A DNA stretch of 64,000 nucleotides from Novosphingobium sp. Leaf2 (lineage in GTDB: Bacteria > Pseudomonadota > Alphaproteobacteria > Sphingomonadales > Sphingomonadaceae): positions 69,501 through 133,500 of the forward strand of contig NZ_LMJY01000001.1 in NCBI RefSeq assembly GCF_001421325.1, in the 5' to 3' direction. The stretch's first letter is position 1. Each line of letters opens with the position of its first letter. Under the pieces are notes generated by a model. The model saw nothing but the letters and a program-made list of their open reading frames with translations. It made no database searches and had not been told where the DNA came from. The translations under genes were made by a program, and so were the position numbers. Positions 1 through 7,909 of this stretch are shown here, piece by piece.

Positions 1-1
1 C

Positions 2-313
2 TCGGTCGGTAATCGCACCATCCTCGACATCCTCAATGCCGAGCAGGAACTGCTCAACGCGCAAGTGACGCTGGTGACGGCGCGCCGCAACGCCTACGTC
101 GCCGGCTTCACCCTGCTGGCGGCGATGGGCCGAGCCGAGGCGCGCGACCTCAATCTGGATGGCGGGATGCTGTACGATCCGAACGCCAATTACGAACGCG
201 TTCGCGGCAAGTTCTTCGACTGGGACGATGACAAGGCGCCGACCGTCCAGTCCACGCGCACCGTTGACACGCCCGTGCAGGACGGCGACATTCCCGCTTC
301 GCAGGAGCCGTGA
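2..313 (+). CDS. TolC-family outer membrane efflux protein, C-terminal end (partial)
   Basis: This is the last 103 codons of a gene that begins before the window. The reading frame is open from base 2 and contains ILDILNAEQELLNAQ followed by TLVTARRNAYVAGF, which is typical of the last long coiled-coil helices of TolC-type channels (the outer membrane factor of type I secretion and RND efflux). After this comes an acidic, Pro/Thr-rich tail, which is periplasmic in TolC proteins. The next gene is PopZ-like on the same strand; a tolC/DUF2497 order is common in alphaproteobacteria. The substrate cannot be inferred from this fragment. Confidence 0.85.
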   Translation, partial: SVGNRTILDILNAEQELLNAQVTLVTARRNAYVAGFTLLAAMGRAEARDLNLDGGMLYDPNANYERVRGKFFDWDDDKAPTVQSTRTVDTPVQDGDIPASQEP

Positions 314-391
314 TCCGGACTAAGGGAACGCCGGCGCCGCAAATCGCGTTTTCTAGCACGCGAAACAGGGCATAACGGGGACGTGTGGCAG

Positions 392-826
392 ATGCGGCAG
401 AGCGGCGAACCTTCGGTGGAGGAGATCCTCCAGTCGATCAAGCAGGTCATCGCGCGCGACAGCAGCCTGGATACCCGCCCCCCGCGCAGCATTCGCGAAC
501 CCGCTCCGGCGCCCCAGGATGACGACGATGACGTTCTGGAACTGCAGGAGGCGGCGCAACTGCCCCCGCAAACGGCTGACGCTGACGAACCCCTGATCCG
601 GCCCCACGCGCGCGAATCCATGCGCGAATCGCTGGCGGCTCTGGCTATGCTGTCGGAGCCAGGCGCACAGCCGCAGATCGTGCGCGCGGGGGAAACCTCG
701 CTGGAAGCGCTCACCCGCGAACTGCTGCGCCCGGCGCTCGCCGAATGGCTGGATCGCAATTTGCCGCCAATGGTGGAACGTCTGGTAGCCGCAGAGATCG
801 CGCGCATCGTCGGCAAGAAAGGGTAA
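392..826 (+). CDS. PopZ-like polar organising protein (DUF2497 family)
   Basis: This 144-residue protein has the three-part PopZ layout. A short N-terminal helix (GEPSVEEILQSIKQVIA, residues about 4-20) is followed by an acidic, proline-rich linker (PAPQDDDDDV and onward, about 35-75), and the C-terminus is strongly helical (LEALTRELLRPALAEWLD to the end). In Caulobacter, PopZ assembles at the cell pole and binds ParB at the origin. The start was placed at ATG 392, with GGGGA nine bases upstream, rather than the GTG at 383. Family membership is well supported. That it acts as the centromere anchor here is inference, strengthened by parAB and parS in the same window. Confidence 0.8.
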   Translation: MRQSGEPSVEEILQSIKQVIARDSSLDTRPPRSIREPAPAPQDDDDDVLELQEAAQLPPQTADADEPLIRPHARESMRESLAALAMLSEPGAQPQIVRAGETSLEALTRELLRPALAEWLDRNLPPMVERLVAAEIARIVGKKG

Positions 827-888
827 GCGCGGCGGGTAATTTCACGCCCGGGCTGGACCCGGGCCGGGAGCCCCCCTACCTTCGCACC

Positions 889-1320
889 ATGCCCAAACCT
901 GACTCGGCGCTGCTCGATCTTGCGCGCTACCCGTTTTCCGCCACGATTGAATCGCGTTTCGGCGATATGGACATCAACCGGCACATCAACAATGTGGCGT
1001 TGGCGGCTTACCTCGAAGACGCACGCGTCCGATTTTATGAGCAGACCGGATTTGGCGGCTGGAGCGATGGTCTGGCCACCATGATCGTCAGTCTGGCAGT
1101 GGAGTACCTAAGCGAAGGGCAATACCCTGACCCGTTTACGGTTTTCTGCGCTATCGAAGATCTCGGGCGCAGCAGCCATCGTCTGGTGCAGTTGATCGTG
1201 CAGGATGGCAGGATCATTGCGTTCGCACGAAGCGTGCTGGTTGCCGTCGGCGATAATGGCCCGGCGACGTTACCCGAGCATTTTCTGGAAAACGCCAAGC
1301 CATGGATGTTGCAGGTATGA
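889..1320 (+). CDS. Acyl-CoA thioesterase (4HBT, hotdog fold)
   Basis: The product is a 143-residue single hotdog domain. Residues about 24-46 carry the 4-hydroxybenzoyl-CoA thioesterase signature FGDMDINRHINN followed by YLEDARVRFYEQ; the Asp in GDMD is the usual catalytic acid. Such proteins hydrolyse acyl-CoA or acyl-ACP thioesters in the cytoplasm; the chain specificity is unknown. The open frame extends upstream to 745, but that part overlaps the PopZ-like gene and has no family similarity, so MPKPDS at 889 was taken. The stop codon overlaps the ATG of the next gene (ATGA), suggesting translational coupling. Confidence 0.85.
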   Translation: MPKPDSALLDLARYPFSATIESRFGDMDINRHINNVALAAYLEDARVRFYEQTGFGGWSDGLATMIVSLAVEYLSEGQYPDPFTVFCAIEDLGRSSHRLVQLIVQDGRIIAFARSVLVAVGDNGPATLPEHFLENAKPWMLQV

Positions 1321-1691
1321 GCGAGCGGCGCGAAATCGAAAAGGCACAGGCCGCGCTTGCCAAGACCGGTGGCGATACCGTTCGCCGCCATATCTTCATC
1401 TGCGCCGAACCGCAAAAGGGCGAATGCTGCTCACCCGAAAAGGGGCAGGCTGCGTGGAAATATCTGAAAAAAAGGGTCAAGCAGCTGGGGCTTGACGGAG
1501 CGGGCGGCGTGGCACGCACCAAAGCCGATTGCCTGCGCATCTGCCATGCCGGACCCATTGCCGTCGTATGGCCGGACGGCGTGTGGTATCATTCGTGCGA
1601 CGAAGCGGTGCTCGAAAAGATCATCCAGCAGCACCTGATCGGCGGCGAACCCGTCGAAGAATACCGCCTGCGCCCACCGTCCGACATATAA
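1317..1691 (+). CDS. (2Fe-2S) ferredoxin domain protein (thioredoxin-like fold)
   Basis: This 124-residue protein has cysteines at C29, C37/C38, C72 and C76 (FICAEPQKGECC and DCLRICHAGP), the pattern of thioredoxin-like [2Fe-2S] ferredoxins related to the NuoE C-terminal domain. PIAVVWPDGVWY after the last cysteine pair is also typical. The role is probably electron transfer or cluster holding in the cytoplasm; the partner is not evident. The start at 1317 overlaps the thioesterase stop by four bases. An ATG at 1302 is possible but would lengthen the overlap without adding family sequence. Confidence 0.85.
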   Translation: MSERREIEKAQAALAKTGGDTVRRHIFICAEPQKGECCSPEKGQAAWKYLKKRVKQLGLDGAGGVARTKADCLRICHAGPIAVVWPDGVWYHSCDEAVLEKIIQQHLIGGEPVEEYRLRPPSDI

Positions 1692-1698
1692 CGCCGGA

Positions 1699-1986
1699 TC
1701 AGCGCTCGGGTTTGTCCTGGTCGATCACCGATTCGTCATGGCCGGTGCCGCTGGACAGGAAGATCAGCCCCATCAACGCCGAGGCCAGCAGCATCGTGAA
1801 CCCCACGCCCAGCGCCGTAGCGATGTAGAAATGGATCGAGATCATCCCGTTCGACCGGTAGAGCAGGATGACCGAGCCCAGTACCAGCCCCACCGTAATC
1901 GTCATCATCCAGCGCATCACGCGCCGGAATCGCGCCCAGGCGTGCGCGGCTTTTTCCGGATCGTCGAGCGGTGAAGACGGTAACAT
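1699..1986 (-). CDS. Small conserved membrane protein, two transmembrane helices
   Basis: The product has 95 residues. An N-terminal soluble segment (LDDPEKAAHAWARFRRVMRWM) precedes two hydrophobic helices, MMTITVGLVLGSVILLY and YIATALGVGFTMLLASALMGLIF, and a polar tail with Asp and Lys. No function can be assigned; short two-helix proteins with a DDPEKA start are frequent in sphingomonads. ATG 1986 was chosen because the 13 residues upstream (from 2025) look random. It converges on the 2Fe-2S gene with only seven bases between the stop codons. Confidence 0.65.
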   Translation of the reverse strand: MLPSSPLDDPEKAAHAWARFRRVMRWMMTITVGLVLGSVILLYRSNGMISIHFYIATALGVGFTMLLASALMGLIFLSSGTGHDESVIDQDKPER

Positions 1987-2123
1987 GCGCGCAATCTGGC
2001 GCTCCGCGCACGAAGTCGCAAGCACTGCGTTGCAAACATGGCGAGCCGCCCATCGGTGTGATACTTTCGCGCCGGCGCAAAGCTGCGGGAACGGATGCGC
2101 CTTGAAACAGAGGAGAGCAGACG

Positions 2124-2549
2124 ATGACCATTGGCCGCATTATCGAAAGCCGCGACACAGTCGTGACCTGCGACATCTCCACCACCGTGCGTGATGCAGT
2201 TGGCATCCTGGCCGAAAAGCGTATCGGCGCGGTGCCGGTGCTGGAGAATGGGGAGATTGCCGGCATCTTTTCAGAGCGTGACGTGATCTACAAGCTCAGC
2301 GAGCTTGGCGCGGACGTGCTAGACATGCCGCTTGGCCACATCATGACGGTGCTGCCCGTGACGGTTGAGCCCGAAGCCTCGGTCATGGCCGCATTGTCAC
2401 TAATGACCCGGCGGCGCATCCGCCACCTGCCCGTGGTGAAGGACGGCGCGATGGTGGGCTTCGTATCCATCGGCGACCTGGTGAAATACCGGATAGACAA
2501 GATCGAGAACGAAGCGGCGGCCATGCGCGACTATATTCAGATGGCGTGA
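2124..2549 (+). CDS. CBS-domain protein (tandem CBS pair)
   Basis: This 141-residue protein consists almost entirely of two CBS motifs: residues about 7-60 (VTCDISTTVRDAVGILAEK, IGAVPVLENGEIAGIFSERDV) and about 75-128 (IMTVLPVTVEPEASVMAALSLM, IRHLPVVKDGAMVGFVSIGDL). Tandem CBS modules bind adenine nucleotides or related ligands and act as energy sensors. With no fused effector domain the target is unknown. The ribosome binding site AGAGGAGAG lies just upstream of the ATG. The gene stands alone between the small membrane protein and erpA. Confidence 0.9.
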   Translation: MTIGRIIESRDTVVTCDISTTVRDAVGILAEKRIGAVPVLENGEIAGIFSERDVIYKLSELGADVLDMPLGHIMTVLPVTVEPEASVMAALSLMTRRRIRHLPVVKDGAMVGFVSIGDLVKYRIDKIENEAAAMRDYIQMA

Positions 2550-2615
2550 TGCGCACGGGGCAAGCCGTGCCCAGCCCTGCTTGCCGCACGCCACATGCGC
2601 GCCTACATCGCAGGT

Positions 2616-2960
2616 ATGGAAAACGCCAGCCAGACCCGCAGCCTTACCCTCAGCCCTTCCGCCGCCGCACGCGTGGCCGCGATCGCAACCAAGCAGGGCA
2701 AGCCCGCGATCCTGCGGCTGTCGGTCGAAGGGGGCGGCTGTTCGGGCTTCCAGTACAAGTTCGGGCTGGCCGACGCCCCTGAAAGCGATGACAGCATTGC
2801 TGAAACCGATGGCGTCAAGCTGCTCGTCGATTCCGTAAGCCTCGACTTGGTGGACGGGTGTGTAGTCGATTTCGTCGAGTCGCTGGGCGGCGCCGCGTTC
2901 CGCGTGGAAAATCCCAATGCGGCTGCCGGATGCGGATGCGGGTCCAGCTTCTCGGTATGA
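2616..2960 (+). CDS. erpA: A-type iron-sulfur carrier, ErpA/IscA family
   Basis: This 114-residue A-type carrier has the three conserved cluster-binding cysteines: C42 in GGGCSGFQY, and C106 and C108 in GCGCGSSF near the C-terminus. It receives Fe-S clusters from the assembly scaffold and inserts them into apoproteins in the cytoplasm. The start at MENASQ (2616) was preferred to 2595, since the longer form adds only MRAYIAG. The stop codon overlaps the ATG of xth by ATGA. A-type carriers ErpA, IscA and SufA are hard to separate from sequence alone; ErpA is the best guess for a copy outside a suf/isc operon. Confidence 0.85.
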   Translation: MENASQTRSLTLSPSAAARVAAIATKQGKPAILRLSVEGGGCSGFQYKFGLADAPESDDSIAETDGVKLLVDSVSLDLVDGCVVDFVESLGGAAFRVENPNAAAGCGCGSSFSV

Positions 2961-3733
2961 GAATCTCCACTTTCAACATCAACGGCGTGAAGGCGCGGCT
3001 GCCGCGCTTGCTCGAATGGCTTGCAGAAACCCGCCCCGCCGTCGCCTGCCTGCAGGAGATCAAAAGCCAGGACGAAGGCTTCCCGATCGCCGAGTTCGAG
3101 AAACTGGGCTACAAAGGCCTGTGGCACGGCCAGAAGGGCTTCAACGGCGTAGCGATCCTGGCCGATGGCGAACAGCCCGTGGAAGTGCAGCGCGGCCTGG
3201 AGGGCGAGCCTGAGGACGAACACGCCCGCTATCTTGAAGCAGACGTTTTCGGCATCCGCGTCGTGTGCATCTACTTGCCTAACGGTAATCCGGTTCCCGG
3301 TCCCAAGTTCGATTACAAGCTGCGCTGGATGGAGCGCCTTCGCGACCGGATGACGCAGATCCGGGCGGAGGAAGTTCCGGCGATCGTTACGGGCGATTAT
3401 AACGTGATCCCCACCGATCGCGATGTGTGGGCCCCAGCCGCGATGGCGGCAGACGCGCTGATGCAGCCGCAATCGCGCGATGCGTATTACCGGCTGCTGG
3501 GCGATGGGTGGACTGACGCCTTGGCGACGCACAATCCGCGTGGCGGCGTGTGGACGTTCTGGGATTATCAGGCCGGCGCGTGGCAGCGCGATCACGGGTT
3601 TCGTATCGACCATTCGCTGCTGTCGCCCGAACTGGCGGACCGGCTGGTCGCCTGCGGCGTCGACAAGGAACATCGCGGACGTGAAAAGGCCAGCGATCAT
3701 GCGCCGGTCTGGGTAGAGCTTTCAGCCGCCTGA
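2957..3733 (+). CDS. xth: Exodeoxyribonuclease III
   Basis: The 258-residue protein has the full exonuclease-endonuclease-phosphatase fold. Visible motifs are FNINGVKAR (N7/N9), LQEIKSQ (metal ligand E34), TGDYNVIPTDRDV in the middle, and GFRIDHSLLSP and KASDHAPVWVEL with the catalytic Asp-His at the end. It is an AP endonuclease and 3'-5' exonuclease of base-excision repair. The start overlaps the erpA stop. The longer upstream frame (from 2858) lies inside erpA and was discarded. Its stop codon sits in the left arm of an inverted repeat shared with the convergent hydrolase gene. Confidence 0.95.
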   Translation: MRISTFNINGVKARLPRLLEWLAETRPAVACLQEIKSQDEGFPIAEFEKLGYKGLWHGQKGFNGVAILADGEQPVEVQRGLEGEPEDEHARYLEADVFGIRVVCIYLPNGNPVPGPKFDYKLRWMERLRDRMTQIRAEEVPAIVTGDYNVIPTDRDVWAPAAMAADALMQPQSRDAYYRLLGDGWTDALATHNPRGGVWTFWDYQAGAWQRDHGFRIDHSLLSPELADRLVACGVDKEHRGREKASDHAPVWVELSAA

Positions 3734-3770
3734 GACGCTGGGCCGCACGGGCGCGGCTTGAGCGTCTCAG
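3730..3770. terminator. Inverted repeat containing both convergent stop codons
   Basis: CTGAGACGCT (3730-3739) and AGCGTCTCAG (3761-3770) are perfect 10-base arms; inside them GCCGC and GCGGC form a second stem. The arms include the stop codon of xth (3731-3733) and of the convergent cell-wall hydrolase (3767-3769). It could terminate transcription from both sides, although no T-run follows on either strand. Confidence 0.7.
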
Positions 3771-4411
3771 CGGTAGAAGATGTGGTTGTCCACTTGCGCC
3801 AGGCGGGTAAGCCGCCAGTTGGGCGATACGCGCTTGGCATGGAAGAACAGCGCGCCCTTGGCCTTGCTTTTCCAGGCCCCGTCATCCGCGATCCGCGCCA
3901 CGGCCACGGCTTCCTGCCATCCACTGCTGTCTTCGCGTACCGAAGGCATCGAGCGGCCATGGATGAAGGAAAACTGCGAGCGCTGGTACACAACGCCGCA
4001 ATAGCTGGCCGGGAAGCGGCCGGACCGGCTGCGGTTCACGACCACGCGGCCGACGGCCAGCTGCCCTTCCAGCGATTCGCCACGCGCTTCGAAATAGATG
4101 GCGCCCGCCAGGCAGCGCATTTCGGGTGACAGATCATCGTCATCCGAAGCCTTCTGCGACACGAGTTCCTGCAGGGAATCGGCATTGGCGGTGCTGGAAC
4201 CATCGCTGCCGTCGGCGGTCTGATCGTCCGCATCCTGCGAGGGCAGTGCCTGGACGACGGGCTGCGATACGAATGCAGCCGGGGCCTTTTGTTCTGCAAG
4301 CATCGGAATCAGATCCGCTGCCGCTGCGCCTGACCCGGTGGCGCCTAACAGGACGGTCAAAACCGTCGAGGCCAGCGCGATCGCGCTTGCCCACTCAACC
4401 TTCGTTCGCAT
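3767..4411 (-). CDS. Cell wall hydrolase, SleB-like (Hydrolase_2)
   Basis: The 214-residue protein begins with a hydrophobic segment (ASAIALASTVLTVLLGATGSGAAAA) that looks like a signal peptide or anchor. A low-complexity Asp/Ser-rich linker follows (about 60-95). The SleB/Hydrolase_2 domain covers about 96-214: RCLAGAIYFEARGE with the catalytic Glu, GQLAVGRVVVNR, and SQFSF. Such enzymes are lytic transglycosylase-like peptidoglycan hydrolases acting in the periplasm. It is a single gene, convergent with xth. Confidence 0.85.
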   Translation of the reverse strand: MRTKVEWASAIALASTVLTVLLGATGSGAAAADLIPMLAEQKAPAAFVSQPVVQALPSQDADDQTADGSDGSSTANADSLQELVSQKASDDDDLSPEMRCLAGAIYFEARGESLEGQLAVGRVVVNRSRSGRFPASYCGVVYQRSQFSFIHGRSMPSVREDSSGWQEAVAVARIADDGAWKSKAKGALFFHAKRVSPNWRLTRLAQVDNHIFYR

Positions 4412-4595
4412 TCACATGTGTTCAAGGGCGGTGCACCGGTCTGACACAGGCTGGAACGGAACGGCCCGTAAAGGCGTTCAATATCCGTTGAGCCTGCCGA
4501 CGATACCCCGTCTGCGTGCTAGCAGGGGTGCCGAACTGCCTCCCATGCCGCTTCCGCACTTGCGAAGGCGGCCTTTAAGGCGTCCCCGTCGTAAG

Positions 4596-4937
4596 TCAAC
4601 CTTGGTCCGGCGGGGCACCGATGAAGCGTTCGCCCTTCGCGATATCAAGCTCCACGATCCACACGTCTGGGTCCTGCGCCTCGCGGCGCGCCAGATAGTC
4701 GCGAAATTCGAACGGCTTTTCAGGGTCCTGTCGGCGGGATAACGTCCAGGTGCGGTTCCCGGCCAGGTCAGGCATCCGCTCGTAGATGCGGCTATCTGCG
4801 CCGTTGTGCGCCAGAACCACGAGGATGGTGCCGGCTTCCTTTTCGCCTTTGGATAGCACGGCAGCGAACCCGCCTTCGGCCGTCACCGCGCGAATCAGTG
4901 CGGTCACTTCAAGATGAGCGGGTAGCCGGGGTTCCAT
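4596..4937 (-). CDS. DUF1491 family protein
   Basis: The 113-residue protein resembles the DUF1491 family of alphaproteobacteria: HLEVTALIRAVTAEGGFAAVLSKGEKEAGTILV at the start, and YERMPDLAGNRTW and FEFRDYLARREAQDPDVWIVELDIA further on. The function is unknown. There is no signal peptide or membrane segment. Its ATG directly abuts the stop codon of the upstream thioesterase, so it is the last gene of ptsN-thioesterase-DUF1491. The 184 bases between this gene and the hydrolase start hold no gene I can support. Confidence 0.75.
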   Translation of the reverse strand: MEPRLPAHLEVTALIRAVTAEGGFAAVLSKGEKEAGTILVVLAHNGADSRIYERMPDLAGNRTWTLSRRQDPEKPFEFRDYLARREAQDPDVWIVELDIAKGERFIGAPPDQG

Positions 4938-5426
4938 TCAGCCGTTTGCCACGCGATAGCCAGGCAAACTGGACAATGCGATGCGCGAGCGCATGAACGT
5001 GCCGGTGCCCCGTCCGCATTCCTCCCCGTCGCCATCCACCAGCCACGATTCGGCGACCAGCACGCGGCGGCGACCGCTGACCCAGCGCCCCTCGGCCACG
5101 ATCCGGCCACCCTTGATCGGTTTGCTGAGGTGCATGTTGAATGAGGTCGTCAGCAAGAAACGGTCGGTGACATGGGTGTTGGCGGCATAGAACGCCGCAT
5201 CGTCCAGCATCTTGAAATAGATCGTGCCGTGCGCGGCTCCAGCGGCGTGGAAACTGTCCGGCTCTACGGTAAAGCTGATACGTGAGCGGCCTTCGCCAAG
5301 AATCTCCAGTTCCGAACGGAACAGGTGGTTGATAGGCGCCGAGGCGTAAAGGCCCTCCAGCGCCCGCCAGTGCAGAGACGCGCCATGCGCATCGTCCGCC
5401 ACGCCGGCCGCGTCTTCAGGCGGCAT
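4938..5426 (-). CDS. PaaI-family thioesterase
   Basis: The 162-residue hotdog protein shows the PaaI pattern: SFHAAGAAHGTIYFKMLDDAAFYAA (substrate-pocket His-Gly and the acidic residue), then LTTSFNMHLSKPIKGGRIVAEGRWV. It probably hydrolyses a small acyl- or aryl-CoA; the substrate is unknown. The start was set at MPPEDA (5426), overlapping the end of ptsN by 11 bases. The longer frame to 5507 would run deep into ptsN. Confidence 0.8.
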   Translation of the reverse strand: MPPEDAAGVADDAHGASLHWRALEGLYASAPINHLFRSELEILGEGRSRISFTVEPDSFHAAGAAHGTIYFKMLDDAAFYAANTHVTDRFLLTTSFNMHLSKPIKGGRIVAEGRWVSGRRRVLVAESWLVDGDGEECGRGTGTFMRSRIALSSLPGYRVANG

Positions 5427-5877
5427 CACGGTCGATGACACTGCTAAGCAGGCTGTACATCGCCTCAGGCCCGGGCGCCGCCATAAGGGATTCGTGCATC
5501 CGCTCATCGCGCATCATCCGGGAGATAGCGGCCAGGGCATGCAGATGCGTCGCACCCGCGCCTTCGGGAGAGAGCAGGCCAAACACCAGGTCCACCGGCA
5601 TGCCATCGGCAGACTCGAATTCCACAGGCGATGCCAGCCGTATAAATACCGCCACCGGTCTGGCGAGCCCGACCATACGGGCATGGGGGATCGCGATTCG
5701 CCGGCCAAACCCGGTGCTGCCCAGCCGCTCGCGCTCTAGGATGCGGGTCAGCACGGCCTTAGGATCAAGCCCATAGACCTTGGAAAACTGGCCCGCGAGC
5801 CGATCCAGAATGATATCCTTGCTGTCCACGTCCGCGGTGATCACGGCGTCGGGCAGCAGTGAAAAAAGCCCACTCAT
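5416..5877 (-). CDS. ptsN: Nitrogen PTS regulatory EIIA protein (PtsN)
   Basis: This 153-residue EIIA domain has the phosphorylatable histidine H65 in GRRIAIPHARM. Flanking GLDPKAVLTRILERERLGSTGFG and PVDLVFGLLSPEGAGATHLHALA match EIIA-Ntr. PtsN is the terminal acceptor of the PTS-Ntr phosphorelay and regulates potassium, nitrogen and stress responses by protein binding. In many proteobacteria it neighbours hpf and rpoN; here hpf is adjacent but rpoN is not. The start at MSGLFS (5877) was chosen over 5916, where the extra residues have no family similarity. Confidence 0.9.
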   Translation of the reverse strand: MSGLFSLLPDAVITADVDSKDIILDRLAGQFSKVYGLDPKAVLTRILERERLGSTGFGRRIAIPHARMVGLARPVAVFIRLASPVEFESADGMPVDLVFGLLSPEGAGATHLHALAAISRMMRDERMHESLMAAPGPEAMYSLLSSVIDRDAA

Positions 5878-5920
5878 TGCGTTTTTCTGTACTAGACCGG
5901 TCCCGGGGTTAAGCACCGCA

Positions 5921-5947
5921 AACCCCCGGCATCCACCGGGGGTTTTT
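5921..5947. terminator. Stem-loop between hpf and ptsN
   Basis: AACCCCCGG (5921-5929) and CCGGGGGTT (5936-5944) form a perfect GC-rich stem with a six-base loop. The longer T-run lies on the plus-strand side. On the minus strand, where hpf and ptsN are read, only TTT follows, so it may attenuate rather than stop hpf transcripts. Confidence 0.55.
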
Positions 5948-5991
5948 GTTTCCTTTCCGTCAGAAAAGAAGCGGCTTGCGCTTGGCAGGCG

Positions 5992-6561
5992 TCAATGCGG
6001 CTCGACCCAGCCGATCGAACCGTCGCCCCGGCGATAGACCATATTATGCCGCCCGGTGCCAGCATTTTTGAAAAACAGCGCCGTCGTGTTGCGCAAGTCC
6101 AGCATCATCACCGCGTCCGAAACCGTAGCTTCGGGCACGTCCACCCGGGTTTCGGCAATTACCAGTGGTGCATCCGCTTCCAGCTCTTCTTCGTGATCGT
6201 TCGCCGGTTCCTCGAAGATAGTATAAGCCGCTTCCTCGGCGGCGTTGGCGTGCGCGGTCTGCTCGGCCCGGCCGTTCAGGCGGCGCTTGTAGCGGCGCAG
6301 TTGCTTGTCGATCTTCTCGGCGGCCTGGTCGAACGAAACGTGCGCGTCTTGCGCGGTTCCAGTTCCCTTGAGCACCAGGTTCTGCATCACATGCGTTATG
6401 ATATCGCAACGGAAGGCGCCAGCGGGCGCGCGTCCGAACGTGACGTGCGAGGACAGCGCCCTGCTGAAGTACTTCTCGATGATCGCCGAAAGCTTTTCGC
6501 TGGCGTGAGCCTGAAGGGCCTCGCCAGTTTCCACCTGGTGACCGGAGACGCGGATATCCAT
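5992..6561 (-). CDS. hpf: Ribosome hibernation promoting factor, long form
   Basis: The 189-residue protein has an N-terminal S30AE fold (MDIRVSGHQVETGEALQAHA, then RCDIITHVMQN, DAHVSFDQAAEKIDKQLRRYKRR, to about residue 100). After an acidic linker comes a C-terminal domain (VSDAVMMLDLRNTTALFFKNAGT, then GDGSIGWVEPH). This long form dimerises idle ribosomes into 100S particles. The ribosome binding site TAAGGAG lies nine bases before ATG 6561, which decides the start. It lies 26 bases after dnaQ and probably belongs to the ppsR-to-dnaQ run. Confidence 0.93.
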   Translation of the reverse strand: MDIRVSGHQVETGEALQAHASEKLSAIIEKYFSRALSSHVTFGRAPAGAFRCDIITHVMQNLVLKGTGTAQDAHVSFDQAAEKIDKQLRRYKRRLNGRAEQTAHANAAEEAAYTIFEEPANDHEEELEADAPLVIAETRVDVPEATVSDAVMMLDLRNTTALFFKNAGTGRHNMVYRRGDGSIGWVEPH

Positions 6562-6587
6562 GGGCGTTTTCTCCTTAGTGCTAGAGT

Positions 6588-7271
6588 TCAAGCACCCCAA
6601 AGCGGGGTATCGACCGATTGGAGAAACACCGCGTGGGCGGCAAGTTCCCCCTCGGTAGCCGCGTGGGGACGCGGCTGGCGGAAAACGCGGTTCCTTTGCA
6701 CAAGGACCTTGGTTTCCGTCACGATCTCAATACTGTCAGCCGCAAGCTCAAGGCCGATCTGCCGGCCACCGCGCAGCTCCACATAGACCTGAGCCAGCAA
6801 TTCGGCATCGAGCAACGCGCCGTGCTTGGTGCGATGGCTGCGATCAATGCCGTAGCGGCTGCACAGCGCGTCTAGCGACAGCTTGGCACCGGGATGGCGC
6901 ACCTTGGCGAGCGCTACCGTATCCACCATGCGATCCAGGCCGACGATCGGGTGCCCGCACGCGCTCAGTTCCGCATTGATGAAGTTGAAATCGAACCCTG
7001 CGTTATGCGCCACCATCGGGCTGTCGCCGATAAATTCCAGGAATTCCTGCGCCCGCGCGGCGAACAGGGGCTTGTCCGCCAGAAATGCGTCGGAAAGGCC
7101 GTGAACGGCTTCCGCTTCGGCCGGCATGGAGCGCTGCGGGTTGAAATAGGCGTGGAACGTGTTGCCGGTGGTCACCCGGTTGATCATTTCGATGCAGCCG
7201 ATCTCGACCATGCGGTCGCCGTTTTTCGGGTCAAAGCCGGTCGTTTCGGTATCGAAGATAATCTCTCTCAT
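6588..7271 (-). CDS. dnaQ: DNA polymerase III epsilon subunit (3'-5' proofreading exonuclease)
   Basis: The 227-residue DEDDh exonuclease shows ExoI FDTETTG (D7, E9), ExoII VAHNAGFDFNFI, and ExoIII HRTKHGALLDAELLAQVYVEL. It proofreads for the replicative polymerase. The C-terminal tail probably contacts the alpha subunit. In Caulobacter, dnaQ is in the same origin-proximal series CC0001-CC0005 (PpsR, Maf, AroE, CoaE, DnaQ), and the order here is identical. It is separated from coaE by 50 bases. Confidence 0.95.
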   Translation of the reverse strand: MREIIFDTETTGFDPKNGDRMVEIGCIEMINRVTTGNTFHAYFNPQRSMPAEAEAVHGLSDAFLADKPLFAARAQEFLEFIGDSPMVAHNAGFDFNFINAELSACGHPIVGLDRMVDTVALAKVRHPGAKLSLDALCSRYGIDRSHRTKHGALLDAELLAQVYVELRGGRQIGLELAADSIEIVTETKVLVQRNRVFRQPRPHAATEGELAAHAVFLQSVDTPLWGA

Positions 7272-7321
7272 CTGTGTTCATATCTGCCCGCGCGCCGGCA
7301 TGCGCAAGGCCCTTGGCGGTC

Positions 7322-7909
7322 TTAATTACCTCCGGTCAGCGCCTGCACGAGGCTAGCCACCTGTTCGCGGGTACGCTCCAGCGACGTGCCGGTATCGATC
7401 ACATGATCGGCCCTTGCCCGCTTGTCCGCGTCCGGCATCTGCAGTTTGAGAATGTCCGCGAATTTGTCCGCCGTCATGCCGGGCCGAGCCAGCACCCGTT
7501 GTGCCTGCACGTCAGCCGGGGCGGACACCACGGCCACAACATCGACACTGCGATCCCCGCCTTTTTCGAACAGCAAGGGAATGTCGAACACGACCAGCGG
7601 CGCATCAGGATGCTGCGCGAGAAAATCGCGGCGCAGTTCTGCCACGGCAGGATGCACGATCGCTTCGAGCCGCGCCAGTTGCGCCGGATCGGCAAACACC
7701 GCTTGCCCCAGCTTTTCACGCAGTACCCCTTGCGGCCCGGTCGTGCCGGGGAACGCGGCTTCGATCTGCGGCACCAGCGCGCCGCCAGGGCCTTGCAAGG
7801 CGCGCACGGCGGCATCGGCATCGAACACCGGCACGCCAAGATCACGCAGCATCGCGGCCACCGTGGACTTGCCCATGCCGATGGACCCGGTGAGGCCAAG
7901 GATTGTCAC
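7322..7909 (-). CDS. coaE: Dephospho-CoA kinase
   Basis: The 195-residue protein has a P-loop GSIGMGKST at residues 8-16, then VPVFDADAAVR and PLLFEKGGD, the usual CoaE elements. It catalyses the last step of CoA synthesis, ATP-dependent phosphorylation of dephospho-CoA. A GTG start at 7909 overlaps the aroE stop as GTGA; the frame continues open to 8185, but that part lies within aroE. The product length fits the family (about 200 residues). Confidence 0.93.
   Translation of the reverse strand: MTILGLTGSIGMGKSTVAAMLRDLGVPVFDADAAVRALQGPGGALVPQIEAAFPGTTGPQGVLREKLGQAVFADPAQLARLEAIVHPAVAELRRDFLAQHPDAPLVVFDIPLLFEKGGDRSVDVVAVVSAPADVQAQRVLARPGMTADKFADILKLQMPDADKRARADHVIDTGTSLERTREQVASLVQALTGGN

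Noticed and set aside
4412..4595. Possible small gene between the hydrolase and DUF1491
   Set aside because: Frames here continue as shadows of neighbouring genes and lack ribosome sites.
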